A stretch of DNA of 64,000 nucleotides, from the NCBI RefSeq assembly GCF_900156075.1, contig NZ_FTMM01000013.1, positions 25,617 through 89,616 of the forward strand, written 5' to 3'. Of the stretch, positions 1-8,623 are shown piece after piece. The notes beneath the pieces are model-generated. The model searched no databases and was not told the DNA's origin. It saw only the letters and a list, made by a program, of their open reading frames with translations. The position numbers were made by a program, and so were the translations under genes. Source of the stretch: Chryseobacterium sp. RU37D. Lineage in GTDB: Bacteria > Bacteroidota > Bacteroidia > Flavobacteriales > Weeksellaceae. Position 1 is the stretch's first letter. Every line of letters begins with the position of its first letter.

Positions 1-594
1 TTAAATCAATATTTGAGCGGAAAATTTGATGCTAAAACGTTAAAAGATTCAGCCCGTTTATGGAATAATTTTACAACAGATTATAAGCCTCTGGTCGATT
101 TTGCGAAAGCTAAAAAACTGAGTTTCATTGCAACCAATATTCCCAGAAAATATGCTTCCCAAACCGCAAAAGAGGGCTTGGAATCTCTAAATAATTTAAC
201 GGAAAAAGAGAAAGTTTATATTGCTCAATTACCTATTAAAGTTACTTTAGATACGCCCGGTTATCCTGAAATGAAAACCATGATGGGAGATCACGCAGAC
301 GGTACAAAAGTGATGAATTTTATTTCTGCTCAGGCAACAAAAGATGCGACAATGGCAGAATCTATTATGAAAAACCTCCAAACCGGGAAAACATTCATTC
401 ATTACAACGGAAATTATCACAGCAAAGAATTTGGCGGAATTTACTGGTATATTAAGCAGAAAAATCCAAATCTGAAAATGGCGGTAATCTCTGTTTTTGA
501 ATCAGAAGACCCAAAGTTAAAAGTGCCTGAAAAAGAGTATAAGCCCACGAATTTTAATCTGATTATCCCAAGTGATATGACGAAAACGTATTAG
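1..594 (+). CDS. ChaN-like heme-binding family protein, 3' part
   Basis: The open frame runs in from the left edge, so the N-terminus is missing; the TTG at position 13 is only the first possible start codon inside the window. The visible 197 or so residues look like the Tiki/ChaN-like family (Cofac_haem_bdg, PF04187). An ATNIPRKYA segment near the start, a HADGTKVMNFISAQATKDA stretch in the middle and FIHYNGNYHS towards the end are typical of these proteins. Family members are usually surface lipoproteins that bind heme or iron cofactors; that role is taken from the family and not from this sequence. A hairpin terminator lies about 60 bases downstream, so this is the last gene of its unit. 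The family call is fairly secure and the function is uncertain. Confidence 0.7.
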   Translation, partial: LNQYLSGKFDAKTLKDSARLWNNFTTDYKPLVDFAKAKKLSFIATNIPRKYASQTAKEGLESLNNLTEKEKVYIAQLPIKVTLDTPGYPEMKTMMGDHADGTKVMNFISAQATKDATMAESIMKNLQTGKTFIHYNGNYHSKEFGGIYWYIKQKNPNLKMAVISVFESEDPKLKVPEKEYKPTNFNLIIPSDMTKTY

Positions 595-651
595 AAGAGC
601 CAAGTAAAAAGAATAAAGTTTGGGAATAGCAACTTTAATAACATCAATAGG

Positions 652-674
652 GGCGGGCTTTAGCCCGTTTTTTA
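652..674 (+). terminator. intrinsic terminator after the ChaN-like gene
   Basis: A CGGGCT/AGCCCG stem (about 654-667) with a two-base loop is followed by a run of T. It separates the ChaN-like gene from the deformylase homologue. Confidence 0.7.
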
Positions 675-721
675 AGGTCAAAAATTCAAATTGGTTTTAA
701 CCAAAACATAATTACATTAAT

Positions 722-729
722 TATATTTG
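722..729 (+). promoter_or_regulatory. Bacteroidota -7 promoter box for the deformylase homologue
   Basis: TATATTTG matches the Bacteroidota -7 consensus TAnnTTTG and lies 17 bases before the ATG at 747. No convincing -33 TTTG was found at the usual distance. Confidence 0.5.
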
Positions 730-746
730 TACAACATTCAAAATAA

Positions 747-1376
747 ATGAAAAATTTACCTCTTTTATTCATCCTTTTTATCGGTCTTGTTAATGCTCAG
801 AAATTATCTCAGAACGAAATTTCTCTCATTAATCAGGGAGATGTAAATTCAGCACTACCGATCTATCAGACAACCGATGAAAATCAGCATAAAACATTAT
901 TAAGCCTTTCCACAGAAATTAATCCGCTTGATAAAAACACGGCCGTTTTGGTTAAAAGGATGAAAGAATCTCTGCTTTCAACAGACGGCGGAGTGGGAAT
1001 TGCGGCGCCTCAGGTCGGAATTAACAGGAAAATTATCTGGGTTCAGCGTTTTGATAAAGAAGGCGAACCTTTGGAATATTTCATTAATCCTGTAATTGTC
1101 TGGAGGTCAGAACTGCAGAATCTCGGCCCGGAAGGCGATTTATCAATTCCTGATTTCAGAGACCAGTTTTACAGGAGCAAAGTGATTCAATTAGAATATG
1201 TTGATTTAAAAGGACAGAAATATTCGGAAATTGTAGAAGGCTTTACAGCTGTTATTTTCCAGCATGAAATCGACCATCTTTTCGGAATTTTAATTTCGGA
1301 TAAAAAAGAAAAAGAAAAAAACGATTCTTATAAAAAGGTGGATGCCTTCAAGAAAAGTGATTCTGTGACGGGATAA
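747..1376 (+). CDS. secreted peptide deformylase homologue with altered metal site
   Basis: The protein has 209 residues and starts with a signal peptide (MKNLPLLFILFIGLVNAQ), which is unusual because deformylase normally acts in the cytoplasm on nascent chains. Motif 1 is intact (GVGIAAPQVG, about residues 79-88) and so is motif 3 (QHEIDHL), with both His ligands and the catalytic Glu. Motif 2, normally EGCLS, reads EGDLS: the Cys that binds the metal is an Asp. The fold therefore looks preserved while location and metal site differ from housekeeping Def. It could be an active variant with an Asp ligand, a periplasmic hydrolase acting on other formyl or acyl peptides, or an inactive relative. 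It stands alone between two terminators. Confidence 0.8.
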   Translation: MKNLPLLFILFIGLVNAQKLSQNEISLINQGDVNSALPIYQTTDENQHKTLLSLSTEINPLDKNTAVLVKRMKESLLSTDGGVGIAAPQVGINRKIIWVQRFDKEGEPLEYFINPVIVWRSELQNLGPEGDLSIPDFRDQFYRSKVIQLEYVDLKGQKYSEIVEGFTAVIFQHEIDHLFGILISDKKEKEKNDSYKKVDAFKKSDSVTG

Positions 1377-1385
1377 AAAATAGAT

Positions 1386-1416
1386 AAACCCCATTGAACG
1401 ATGGGGTTTGAGCTTA
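1386..1416. terminator. bidirectional terminator between the deformylase homologue and lipB
   Basis: A perfect 9-bp stem AAACCCCAT/ATGGGGTTT (1386-1394 and 1401-1409) with a 6-base loop has T-rich tails on both strands and lies between two convergent genes. Confidence 0.85.
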
Positions 1417-2145
1417 TTTTTTGAAGTTTAGCTCCGCCCCAAAAACATCTACAAAATGCTTTCGGATCTTAGTCTTAATATCTTCCATTTCTTCGGGAGT
1501 AAGTTCTCTTTCGAGCTCTCTTTTTAAGGAAGTCACCTGCTTATCCTTAATTCCGCAAGGGATAATGTATTCAAAATAACGCATATCGGTATTCACATTC
1601 AATGCAAAACCGTGCAGTGTTACCCATCGGGAAGCTTTTACACCCATTGCACAGATTTTTCGGGTATAAGGTTTTCCTACATCCAGCCATACGCCGGTTT
1701 CACCCTGCGAGCGTTCTCCTTTTAATCCGTATTCCGCTATCGTTCTGATGATTACCTCCTCCAGATTCCTCATATATAAATGAATATCTGTAAAGAAATT
1801 TTCAAGATCAAGAATAGGGTAGCCTACGATTTGTCCGTAGCCATGATAGGTGATATCTCCACCCCGGTTTACTTTTACGAAAGTGGCATCAATTTCCTTT
1901 AGTTTTTCTATTCCGGCTAACATATTTTCTTCGTGTCCGCTTTTTCCCAAAGTATATACATGAGGATGCTCTACAAGAAGAAAATGATTCGAGGTAGTCA
2001 TATGCTGTTCAGAAGGCAGGTCTCTGTTTTTAATTTTCAGATTAATAATATCCTTCATCAGTTTTTCCTGATAATCCCAGGCGGGCTGATATTCTTTTAC
2101 TCCTAAATCTTCAAATTCTACTACCTTATTTTGATGTGTGTTCAT
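1414..2145 (-). CDS. lipB: octanoyltransferase LipB
   Basis: LipB moves the octanoyl group from octanoyl-ACP to lipoyl-dependent enzymes, the first step of lipoate synthesis in the cytoplasm. The 243 residues carry the family signature RGGDITYHGYGQ (about 94-105), the catalytic Lys in KICAMGVK (Lys163) and the catalytic Cys in IIPCGI (Cys197). Length is near the family norm with a slightly long N-terminus. The start lies only 31 bases after the end of trpA on the same strand, but a TAAATTTG box in that gap suggests its own promoter. No lipA is in the window. Confidence 0.95.
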   Translation of the reverse strand: MNTHQNKVVEFEDLGVKEYQPAWDYQEKLMKDIINLKIKNRDLPSEQHMTTSNHFLLVEHPHVYTLGKSGHEENMLAGIEKLKEIDATFVKVNRGGDITYHGYGQIVGYPILDLENFFTDIHLYMRNLEEVIIRTIAEYGLKGERSQGETGVWLDVGKPYTRKICAMGVKASRWVTLHGFALNVNTDMRYFEYIIPCGIKDKQVTSLKRELERELTPEEMEDIKTKIRKHFVDVFGAELNFKK

Positions 2146-2161
2146 ACCTTTAATTGATGTA

Positions 2162-2169
2162 CAAATTTA
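2162..2169 (-). promoter_or_regulatory. -7 promoter box for lipB
   Basis: On the minus strand TAAATTTG matches TAnnTTTG and lies 16 bases upstream of the lipB ATG, in the short gap after trpA. It suggests that lipB can be transcribed independently of the trp operon. Confidence 0.5.
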
Positions 2170-2176
2170 GTGATTT

Positions 2177-2908
2177 TTACTCTTTAATGGAATGGATGAA
2201 ATCTATCACATTTTTCTTCCAATCTCTATTTTGTAATAAAATATTCACAAATGCAGTTCCGATGATCCCGCCGTCTGCTTTTTCGGTGACATTTTCAAAA
2301 TCTTCTTTTGATTTAATTCCAAAACCGATCATTACCGGATTTTTAAGAGATAAGGAAGCCAGCCTTGAGAGATAATCTTCATTTTTCAAAACGGAGGTTC
2401 CGTTTCCTGTTGTGGATGACGAGCTTACGGCGTATAAAAATCCTGAGCTTAAAGAATCCAGGTATACAATCCTTTTATTAGATGTTTCCGGGGTCACGAG
2501 AAAAGTGAAATTAAGGTTGTATTTTTCTAAAATTTTTTGATAATTTTCAAATTCAATAGGCGGAAAATCAGGAATAATTAAACCTGAAACGCCACTTTCA
2601 GAACATTCTCTGCAAAAATTTTCAAAGCCGAAACTCAAAACCGGATTAATATATCCCATCAGAATTATCGGAATTTTAATTTCATTTTTAATTGATTTTA
2701 ATTGAGAAAATAGCGTTGAAATGGTCATTCCGTTTTTCAGAGCCCGTTCATGAGCTTGTTGAATTACAGGCCCGTCGGCAACAGGATCAGAGTAAGGCAT
2801 CCCGATTTCCATCATATCTGCACCGGAATCTTGAATAATTTTTATGATTTCTACTGTGTCCTCAAGCTGAGGAATTCCTGCTGTAAAGTATATGTTGAGC
2901 TTTTTCAT
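2177..2908 (-). CDS. trpA: tryptophan synthase alpha subunit
   Basis: TrpA cleaves indole-3-glycerol phosphate to indole and glyceraldehyde-3-phosphate and channels indole to TrpB. The 243 residues include the catalytic Glu in MMEIGMPYSDP (Glu34) and the catalytic Asp in DPVADGP (Asp45), and a GFGIKS phosphate-binding loop near the C-terminus. Its ATG follows directly on the TAA of the GIY-YIG gene with no spare base, so translation of the two is probably coupled. It is the last trp gene of the operon. It is slightly shorter than E. coli TrpA but appears complete. Confidence 0.95.
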   Translation of the reverse strand: MKKLNIYFTAGIPQLEDTVEIIKIIQDSGADMMEIGMPYSDPVADGPVIQQAHERALKNGMTISTLFSQLKSIKNEIKIPIILMGYINPVLSFGFENFCRECSESGVSGLIIPDFPPIEFENYQKILEKYNLNFTFLVTPETSNKRIVYLDSLSSGFLYAVSSSSTTGNGTSVLKNEDYLSRLASLSLKNPVMIGFGIKSKEDFENVTEKADGGIIGTAFVNILLQNRDWKKNVIDFIHSIKE

Positions 2909-3757
2909 TTAAATTTCAATAGATTTTAAAATTCTACCATCAGATAGTTTCCATTCAGTTAATCCATTTGCGCTTCTTCCCATAACTATTGCTGCAGCTG
3001 TTGATGGACTGCTAAATAAATAGTCTTCAGAAAAAACTAATTTATTATTGATATTTACAATTTTTTGTTCATCAATTAACCTCTGTCTAAAATTTATGAT
3101 TGATTGATTTAAAGAATTAGTAACCGAATCTGCAATTTCGGAACCTTTTAAGACAACGAAGCCCTCATTAGTAATTTGTCCTTGGGCATTTGCTCCCCTC
3201 GTCGCCCTAATATAGAATGTATTATTTTCTTGTTCTTCTAGTGTTTGGTTTTCATGTATTAATTCTTCAAAAATCTTGTATCCTAAAGTATTTGTCAATA
3301 ATTTAATATTTTCGATAAACTCTTCCATTTCGGATCTATCGGGTTCTGAAATGCTTGGTTTTGTTGGGATATTTGAATTATCTAAATTATATCTACTTAC
3401 TTTTTTAGCGATTTCATAAAGACGATTTTCTAAATATTTTATATGGGCTTTATTTAAATTTTCATCTTTACTTATAAAAATAATTGCTTCATTCCAAAAG
3501 TCTTTGCCTGAAATATGTTGAGTAATTCTTTTATATATTTCTTCTCCTTCCCCAATATAAGCCAAATCTTTATTATCAGCAGATTTTCCGAATAAAATAT
3601 ACACTCCGGTGCTCTCCAATTCTTTTCGATCAATAGAAACTTTTATTTTATTTCTGGGAATTTTAAATGCTTTTCCAGTCCAATTTGAAAGTTCACAAGT
3701 CAATCTTCCATTAGGTTCTCCGTCTATGAGAAATATTTTAATAGTTTTTCCAAACAT
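2909..3757 (-). CDS. GIY-YIG domain protein with C-terminal DUF4357, inside the trp operon
   Basis: The 282-residue protein has a GIY-YIG nuclease-like domain at about residues 50-110. GVYILFG stands for the GIY strand, AYIGEGEEIYKRI for the YIG strand with its following Arg, and a His (TQH) comes next. The C-terminal 50 residues (SPSTAAAIVMGRSANG followed by EWKLSDGR) match DUF4357. Such fusions occur in Bacteria next to restriction or unknown defence genes, and their substrate is not known. Here it lies between trpB and trpA with 22 bases on one side and none on the other, so it is part of the trp transcript. Nothing links it to tryptophan synthesis; it looks like an accessory gene inserted into the operon. 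Confidence 0.8.
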   Translation of the reverse strand: MFGKTIKIFLIDGEPNGRLTCELSNWTGKAFKIPRNKIKVSIDRKELESTGVYILFGKSADNKDLAYIGEGEEIYKRITQHISGKDFWNEAIIFISKDENLNKAHIKYLENRLYEIAKKVSRYNLDNSNIPTKPSISEPDRSEMEEFIENIKLLTNTLGYKIFEELIHENQTLEEQENNTFYIRATRGANAQGQITNEGFVVLKGSEIADSVTNSLNQSIINFRQRLIDEQKIVNINNKLVFSEDYLFSSPSTAAAIVMGRSANGLTEWKLSDGRILKSIEI

Positions 3758-3779
3758 GATTAAATAGCTTTTTGCAAAT

Positions 3780-4964
3780 TTAATAATTAAGATGTTTCAA
3801 ATACGTTTCCATGTCTTTATCTCCTCGGCCGCTTAGGCAGATAACGACAATGTCTTTTTCATTAAATTTTTTTTGGTCTAAAACCGCCAGGGCGTGAGCA
3901 CTTTCCAAAGCGGGAATGATGCCTTCCAATTTTGTTAATTCAAACGCTGATTTTAATGCTTCATCGTCATTAATGCTGAAAAATTCTGCCCTTTTTTCTT
4001 TAAATAAATTTGCATGAAAAGGTCCGATGCCAGGGTAATCGAGCCCTGCGGAAATAGAATGGGGCTCTATGACCTGCCCGTCTTCAGTCTGCATCACCAG
4101 ACTTTTACTTCCGTGTAAAACACCTATGCTTCCAAGGAAAGTTGTAGCTGCGGACATTCCTGAGCCAATACCTAATCCTCCAGCTTCTGCCGCAAGAAGT
4201 TTCACATTTTCTTCATCTGCAAAATGGTAAAAAGCGCCTGCAGCATTGCTTCCGCCACCAACACAAGCAATTACGTAATCAGGATTTTCCTTCCCGGTCT
4301 GCTCCAGAAGCTGTTCCTTAATCTCTTTTGAAATAATGCTTTGAAATCTCGCCACCAGATCCGGAAAAGGATGTGGGCCGACCACGCTTCCAATGGCATA
4401 ATGTGTCGTTACGGGGTTGTTTATCCAATCTCTTAAAGCTTCGTTTACAGCATCTTTTAGAGTTTTTGAGCCGGATGTTGCGGGAACGACTTCTGCACCC
4501 AGCATTTTCATTCTTGCAACATTCGGAGCTTGTCTCTGGATGTCTATTTCTCCCATATAAACAATGCATTTCATTCCGAGTAAAGCGCATGCTGTAGCTG
4601 TTGCAACGCCATGCTGTCCGGCTCCCGTTTCTGCAATAATTCTTCTTTTACCCAAATATTTTGCCAGCAAAACCTGGCCCAAAGCATTGTTGATTTTGTG
4701 GGCTCCTGTGTGGTTCAGGTCTTCCCTTTTTAGGTAAATTTGAGTATGATATTTATCACTTAAATTTTCGGCGTAATATAATGGGGTCGAACGTCCTACG
4801 TAGTTTTTTAATAAATATTGATATTCTTGTTGAAATTTTTCATATTCTATGATTTCAAGATATTTCTTTTGCAGTTCCTCTACATTCGGATAAAGCATTT
4901 CCGGGATAAAAGCACCGCCAAATTCTCCATAATATCCATACTTATCGGGGTTTTTGTAATTCAT
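3780..4964 (-). CDS. trpB: tryptophan synthase beta subunit
   Basis: TrpB is the PLP enzyme that condenses indole with serine to tryptophan. The 394 residues match the family length. The PLP Lys lies in [14 protein letters not shown] (Lys90), the phosphate-binding loop is [10 protein letters not shown], and [10 protein letters not shown] and the C-terminal SGRGDKD are typical. The start codon lies inside the end of the upstream 190-residue gene (23-base overlap), which implies coupled translation. It forms the alpha2beta2 complex with TrpA, from which it is separated here by the GIY-YIG gene. Confidence 0.97.
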   Translation of the reverse strand: MNYKNPDKYGYYGEFGGAFIPEMLYPNVEELQKKYLEIIEYEKFQQEYQYLLKNYVGRSTPLYYAENLSDKYHTQIYLKREDLNHTGAHKINNALGQVLLAKYLGKRRIIAETGAGQHGVATATACALLGMKCIVYMGEIDIQRQAPNVARMKMLGAEVVPATSGSKTLKDAVNEALRDWINNPVTTHYAIGSVVGPHPFPDLVARFQSIISKEIKEQLLEQTGKENPDYVIACVGGGSNAAGAFYHFADEENVKLLAAEAGGLGIGSGMSAATTFLGSIGVLHGSKSLVMQTEDGQVIEPHSISAGLDYPGIGPFHANLFKEKRAEFFSINDDEALKSAFELTKLEGIIPALESAHALAVLDQKKFNEKDIVVICLSGRGDKDMETYLKHLNY

Positions 4965-5514
4965 TTTGTAGTTTATTTATGAATGAAAGGTTATAGTCAA
5001 ATTGTTGTTTAGTTATCTGCTTATTTTGAAATAATAAATGAATTTTCGCAGTCAGATCTACAATAAGGTTTAGATTGAGCTTTGAATTGTACATTTTAAC
5101 GGCTATTTCAATATTATCAACTAAAAAATAAGAATCCAGCTTCTCATACAGGCAGAAAATTTTGCAATAAACAAAACCAAAATCAAAATTTACACTTGAT
5201 TTTACATTGTTATCCAATAACTTATCTGCAATAATAACAAGATGATAGCTGTCCCATAATTCAATATTTTTAAAAAAGTACTGTATATCTTCTTTGTTGA
5301 AAACTTTAATTAAATCTATAAAATCGCTTAATAATCCGTCAATCTGCCAATGTTCAGAGCTTTTGTCATACTGAGATATAAAAGTGTGAAGGTTTTCTAT
5401 CTTTTTATTTTCAAATTTTATGGGGAATAAAGCAGAATTTACGGTTCGTCTTAAAAATCTGAGGTTCCGTTTTATTTTTAGAAGTTTGATTTTCTTCTGA
5501 TAATATTTTTTCAT
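4942..5514 (-). CDS. unrecognised 190-residue protein inside the trp operon
   Basis: No family was recognised. The N-terminus is very basic ([23 protein letters not shown]), and the remainder is rich in Ile, Leu, Asn and Lys and probably all alpha-helical. There is no signal peptide or clear membrane segment. It lies between trpF (31-base gap) and trpB (23-base overlap) and so must be on the trp transcript. It is not a standard trp gene. Together with the GIY-YIG gene it suggests two separate insertions around trpB. A small helical accessory protein is as much as can be said. Confidence 0.65.
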   Translation of the reverse strand: MKKYYQKKIKLLKIKRNLRFLRRTVNSALFPIKFENKKIENLHTFISQYDKSSEHWQIDGLLSDFIDLIKVFNKEDIQYFFKNIELWDSYHLVIIADKLLDNNVKSSVNFDFGFVYCKIFCLYEKLDSYFLVDNIEIAVKMYNSKLNLNLIVDLTAKIHLLFQNKQITKQQFDYNLSFINKLQNELQKPR

Positions 5515-5545
5515 TATTGTTTTTGTGTTTTTATGAAATATTTCT

Positions 5546-6202
5546 TTAATCTCTATTTATAATATTTTTTCTAAATGCTTTGATTCTATTTATGTCTTTT
5601 ACTCCATAATCAATTTCAAATTTTGAATTAATATCTATCGCAAAAGGTTTTTGGTTTAACATTTTAATTTTATCTATATTTTCATCTGAAAGACCTCCGC
5701 TCAAAAAATAAGGCAGAGGAATGTTAATTTCATTCAAAATATTCCAGTCAAACTGTTTTCCTGTTCCCCCGAAAGTTTTTGAGTCTGTATCAAACAAAAG
5801 ATAATTTATGTTGCCCAAATTTAAAGTTTTTAATTCAAGTTTCTGATTTCCAATCCTGATGACTTTAATAATTTTTGTTTTGGGAGGTAATTCTTTTCTT
5901 AATTCAGCAATAAAATTTTCACTTTCATCTCCATGTAACTGTACAAAATTTAAACCTGCCTGCAGTGAATTTTCTACAATTTTATTAACATTTTCATTAA
6001 CAAAAACCCCTGTTTTGCAATTGTGATTTATATTTAGTATGTCTTTCAGGTGCAAATGCTTTAAAACATACCTTGGCGATTTTTCATAAAAAATAAAGCC
6101 CAGAAAATCTATTTTGATGGAAACCAATTCCTGAATCTGATCTGATTTTGTCACTCCGCAAATTTTAAGTTTTAGCTGATTGTTCTGTTTTTGAGCTTCC
6201 AT
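5546..6202 (-). CDS. trpF: phosphoribosylanthranilate isomerase
   Basis: TrpF converts N-(5'-phosphoribosyl)anthranilate to CdRP. The 218-residue (beta/alpha)8 protein has the catalytic Cys in LKICGVTK (Cys15), FIFYEKSPRYV, QLHGDE, the catalytic Asp in LLFDTDS, TFGGTGKQFDW and the phosphate loop LSGGLSDEN. Its ATG follows directly after the TAA of trpC. It is followed after 31 bases by the unrecognised 190-residue gene. Confidence 0.95.
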   Translation of the reverse strand: MEAQKQNNQLKLKICGVTKSDQIQELVSIKIDFLGFIFYEKSPRYVLKHLHLKDILNINHNCKTGVFVNENVNKIVENSLQAGLNFVQLHGDESENFIAELRKELPPKTKIIKVIRIGNQKLELKTLNLGNINYLLFDTDSKTFGGTGKQFDWNILNEINIPLPYFLSGGLSDENIDKIKMLNQKPFAIDINSKFEIDYGVKDINRIKAFRKNIINRD

Positions 6203-6982
6203 TTATCTATTAGTTTTTGAAATAAATTCTTCAAATGCGCGCACCGGATTTTCATTTTTCATAAAATATTCTCCCATTAAAAATCCTTTAAATCCTTTTT
6301 CTTTTAGATATAAAAAATCTTTAATGCTGTAAATGCCGCTTTCTGCAACTGACACAACGTCTTTTGGAAGTTGGTCTTTCAGCCTTACGGAATGGTCCAG
6401 ATCTACTTCGAAGTTTTTTAAATTTCTATTATTAATTCCTATCAGATCTATTTTTGGATTAAAATAGGCCAGCTCCTCTTCTGTATGAATTTCCAGCATA
6501 ACTTCAAGGCTAAGCTCATGCGAAAGTTCCGTAAATTCTAAAACCTGTTCTGCTGAAAGACACGCAGCAATCAATAAAACAGCATCTGCTCCCATATTTT
6601 TTGCTTCATAGAACTGATATTCATCAATCATGAAGTCTTTTCGCAGGATCGGAATTTTTATATGATTTCTTACATTTAAAATATCATCAGAGCTTCCTCC
6701 GAAAAAATCTTTATCTGTAAGTATTGAAATTCCGCTTGCTCCAAAACTTTCGTAACCGGATGTGACTTCTAAAGGTAAAACTTTGGCATTGATGATCCCT
6801 TTGGAAGGTGATTTCCTTTTAAATTCCGCAATAATCCCGCTTTTATTATTGATACTCTTTTTTAACGAAAAACTTTCTCTTTTAAAAAATTCAGAATCTT
6901 TTAATTGATCAATAGAAATTTTAGATTTTGAGAATGCAATTTCTTCTTTTTTTTCTTGTATAATTTTATTTAAAATGTTCAT
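6203..6982 (-). CDS. trpC: indole-3-glycerol phosphate synthase
   Basis: TrpC closes the indole ring by decarboxylating CdRP. I chose the start at MNILNKIIQ (259 residues). The longer frame, 12 residues more, would overlap trpD and add a non-conserved extension. The family motifs are IIAEFKRKSPSKG (catalytic Lys), ILTDKDFFGGS, PILRKDFMIDEYQ, IGINNRNLKNFEVD and VAESGI. It lies 11 bases after trpD and abuts trpF, so TrpC and TrpF are separate proteins here and not fused as in E. coli. Confidence 0.95.
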   Translation of the reverse strand: MNILNKIIQEKKEEIAFSKSKISIDQLKDSEFFKRESFSLKKSINNKSGIIAEFKRKSPSKGIINAKVLPLEVTSGYESFGASGISILTDKDFFGGSSDDILNVRNHIKIPILRKDFMIDEYQFYEAKNMGADAVLLIAACLSAEQVLEFTELSHELSLEVMLEIHTEEELAYFNPKIDLIGINNRNLKNFEVDLDHSVRLKDQLPKDVVSVAESGIYSIKDFLYLKEKGFKGFLMGEYFMKNENPVRAFEEFISKTNR

Positions 6983-6993
6983 GATGCTAAATT

Positions 6994-7980
6994 TTATTCT
7001 AAAAGCAATTCGAGACACTTTAATGCTTTTTTTTCAAACAGGCTTTCCTGCGCCATGAGAAGACAATCATCATAATTCCCGAATTTATTGGTATGATGGA
7101 GTGCTACGGCAGCATTTGCGATAACTACGGAATTTTGCTGCTTAGAACCTTCTCCCTGTAAAATGCTTCTGAGAATTTTTGCTGCTTCTGCAGTGGTTTT
7201 ACCAGCATTCAGGTTTTCCGGATTTACGGAATCAAAGCCCAGATCTTCTGTTGAATAAATTTCCGCGCCCTTTTTTGTAATAATCTTCGTGTCATGGGTA
7301 AGGCTGATCTCGTCATAGCCATCCATCGAATGGACAATCATAAAGTCTTTATTATCAGATTGTAATAAATATTCATAAAGCCGTGCAATTTCCAGATTGT
7401 AAACTCCAATCATTGAATATTGAGGTTTTACGGGATTCACCAAAGGCCCGAGAAGATTGAAAAAAGTACGTAGTCCCAAAGATTTTCTCAATGAACCGAC
7501 CGAAAGGAGAGCGGGATGGAAATAAGGAGCATGCAGAAAACAGATGTTAGCTTTTTCGAGGTCTTCCTGTAGCTGTTCCGAGCTATTTTTGAATTGATAT
7601 CCCATTTCTTCCAAAACATTAGATGATCCTGTTTGGGTTGAAGCGCCGTAATTGCCATGTTTCGTTACTTTTTGCCCGGCTCCGGCTACCACAAAGCTTG
7701 TGATTGTAGAGATATTGAACGTATTTTTCCCGTCGCCACCTGTTCCTACAATATCTATGGCATCGTTTGCGTCTACATTCAGGGGTACGGCCATTTTTAA
7801 AAAAGCGTCTCTGAAACCTTCAAGTTCTTTCAAAGTGATATTCCGCATGAGAAAAACACTAATAAATGCAGTGACTTCCATTGCATTAAACTTATTTTGA
7901 GCAATTTCAATCATGACCGACTTCGCTTCAGATTTTGACAAAGTATGGTGATTGAAAAGGTATTGCAGAATTTCTTTCAT
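6994..7980 (-). CDS. trpD: anthranilate phosphoribosyltransferase
   Basis: TrpD transfers the phosphoribosyl group from PRPP to anthranilate. The 328 residues contain the PRPP-binding GTGGDGKNTFN loop (about 79-89), KHGNYGAST, the anthranilate-site region LGLRTFFNLLGPLVNP, and the HSMDGYDEIS segment. It is a separate protein from TrpG. It lies in the order E-G-D-C-F with short gaps. Confidence 0.96.
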   Translation of the reverse strand: MKEILQYLFNHHTLSKSEAKSVMIEIAQNKFNAMEVTAFISVFLMRNITLKELEGFRDAFLKMAVPLNVDANDAIDIVGTGGDGKNTFNISTITSFVVAGAGQKVTKHGNYGASTQTGSSNVLEEMGYQFKNSSEQLQEDLEKANICFLHAPYFHPALLSVGSLRKSLGLRTFFNLLGPLVNPVKPQYSMIGVYNLEIARLYEYLLQSDNKDFMIVHSMDGYDEISLTHDTKIITKKGAEIYSTEDLGFDSVNPENLNAGKTTAEAAKILRSILQGEGSKQQNSVVIANAAVALHHTNKFGNYDDCLLMAQESLFEKKALKCLELLLE

Positions 7981-8010
7981 TCGCTGATTTTTTATTTTGG
8001 ACGGATTTAT

Positions 8011-8601
8011 TTAATTTAAAAGAAAATTTTTAATGATAATTTCTCCTTTTGGGGTTAGTATGCTTTCCGGATGAAACTGAACACCATGCACATCATATTT
8101 TTTATGCTGCAAGGCCATGATCATCCCGTCTTTGTCTACTGCCGTTATTTCCAGTTCCTCTGGGAAATTTTCTGGGTTTACGGCCCAGCTGTGGTATCTT
8201 CCAACTTCAATTCCGCCGGAAAGATCTTTGAAAAGTTTGGTGTCACTTTTCACCAGGTCTGCAGGAGTTGAAACTCCATGAAAAATCTCTGAAAGATTGA
8301 TCAGGCTGCCACCAAAAGCCTCCGCAATAGCCTGCTGGCCAAGACAAACGCCAAGAATGCTTTTAGTAGGGGCATATTCTTTAATAAGATCTAATAAAAT
8401 ACCCGCTTCTTCGGGAATTCCCGGCCCGGGGGAAAGGATAATCTTGTCGTACCGGCCTATCTCTTCTAAAGTAATTTCGTCATTTCTTACCACATCTACT
8501 TTTTCATTCAGGATTCTTTCGATGATCTGAACGAGATTGTAGGTGAAGCTGTCGTAATTGTCAAAGACCAAAACTTTGGCTAGTTGTATATTATTGTTCA
8601 T
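8011..8601 (-). CDS. trpG: anthranilate synthase component II (glutamine amidotransferase)
   Basis: TrpG hydrolyses glutamine and delivers ammonia to TrpE. This is a class I glutamine amidotransferase of 196 residues with the catalytic Cys in GVCLGQQAI (Cys86) and the His/Glu pair in VQFHPESIL near the C-terminus, plus the oxyanion segment LSPGPGIPEEAG. It could also serve p-aminobenzoate synthesis as PabA, since trpG and pabA are often shared and no separate pabA is visible here. It lies 22 bases after trpE. Confidence 0.93.
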   Translation of the reverse strand: MNNNIQLAKVLVFDNYDSFTYNLVQIIERILNEKVDVVRNDEITLEEIGRYDKIILSPGPGIPEEAGILLDLIKEYAPTKSILGVCLGQQAIAEAFGGSLINLSEIFHGVSTPADLVKSDTKLFKDLSGGIEVGRYHSWAVNPENFPEELEITAVDKDGMIMALQHKKYDVHGVQFHPESILTPKGEIIIKNFLLN

Positions 8602-8623
8602 TTTTTTATGATTTATTTTATGT

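Noticed and set aside
651..674. Possible small RNA at the GC-rich hairpin
   Set aside because: A short stem with T run directly after a gene is better explained as a terminator.
4318..4590. Minus-strand 90-codon frame inside trpB
   Set aside because: It overlaps the intact trpB in another frame and has a composition typical of out-of-frame translation.
2909..5514. Idea that the two extra genes in the trp operon form a toxin-antitoxin or defence pair
   Set aside because: They are not adjacent (trpB lies between) and no toxin or antitoxin signature was recognised; kept only as separate insertions.
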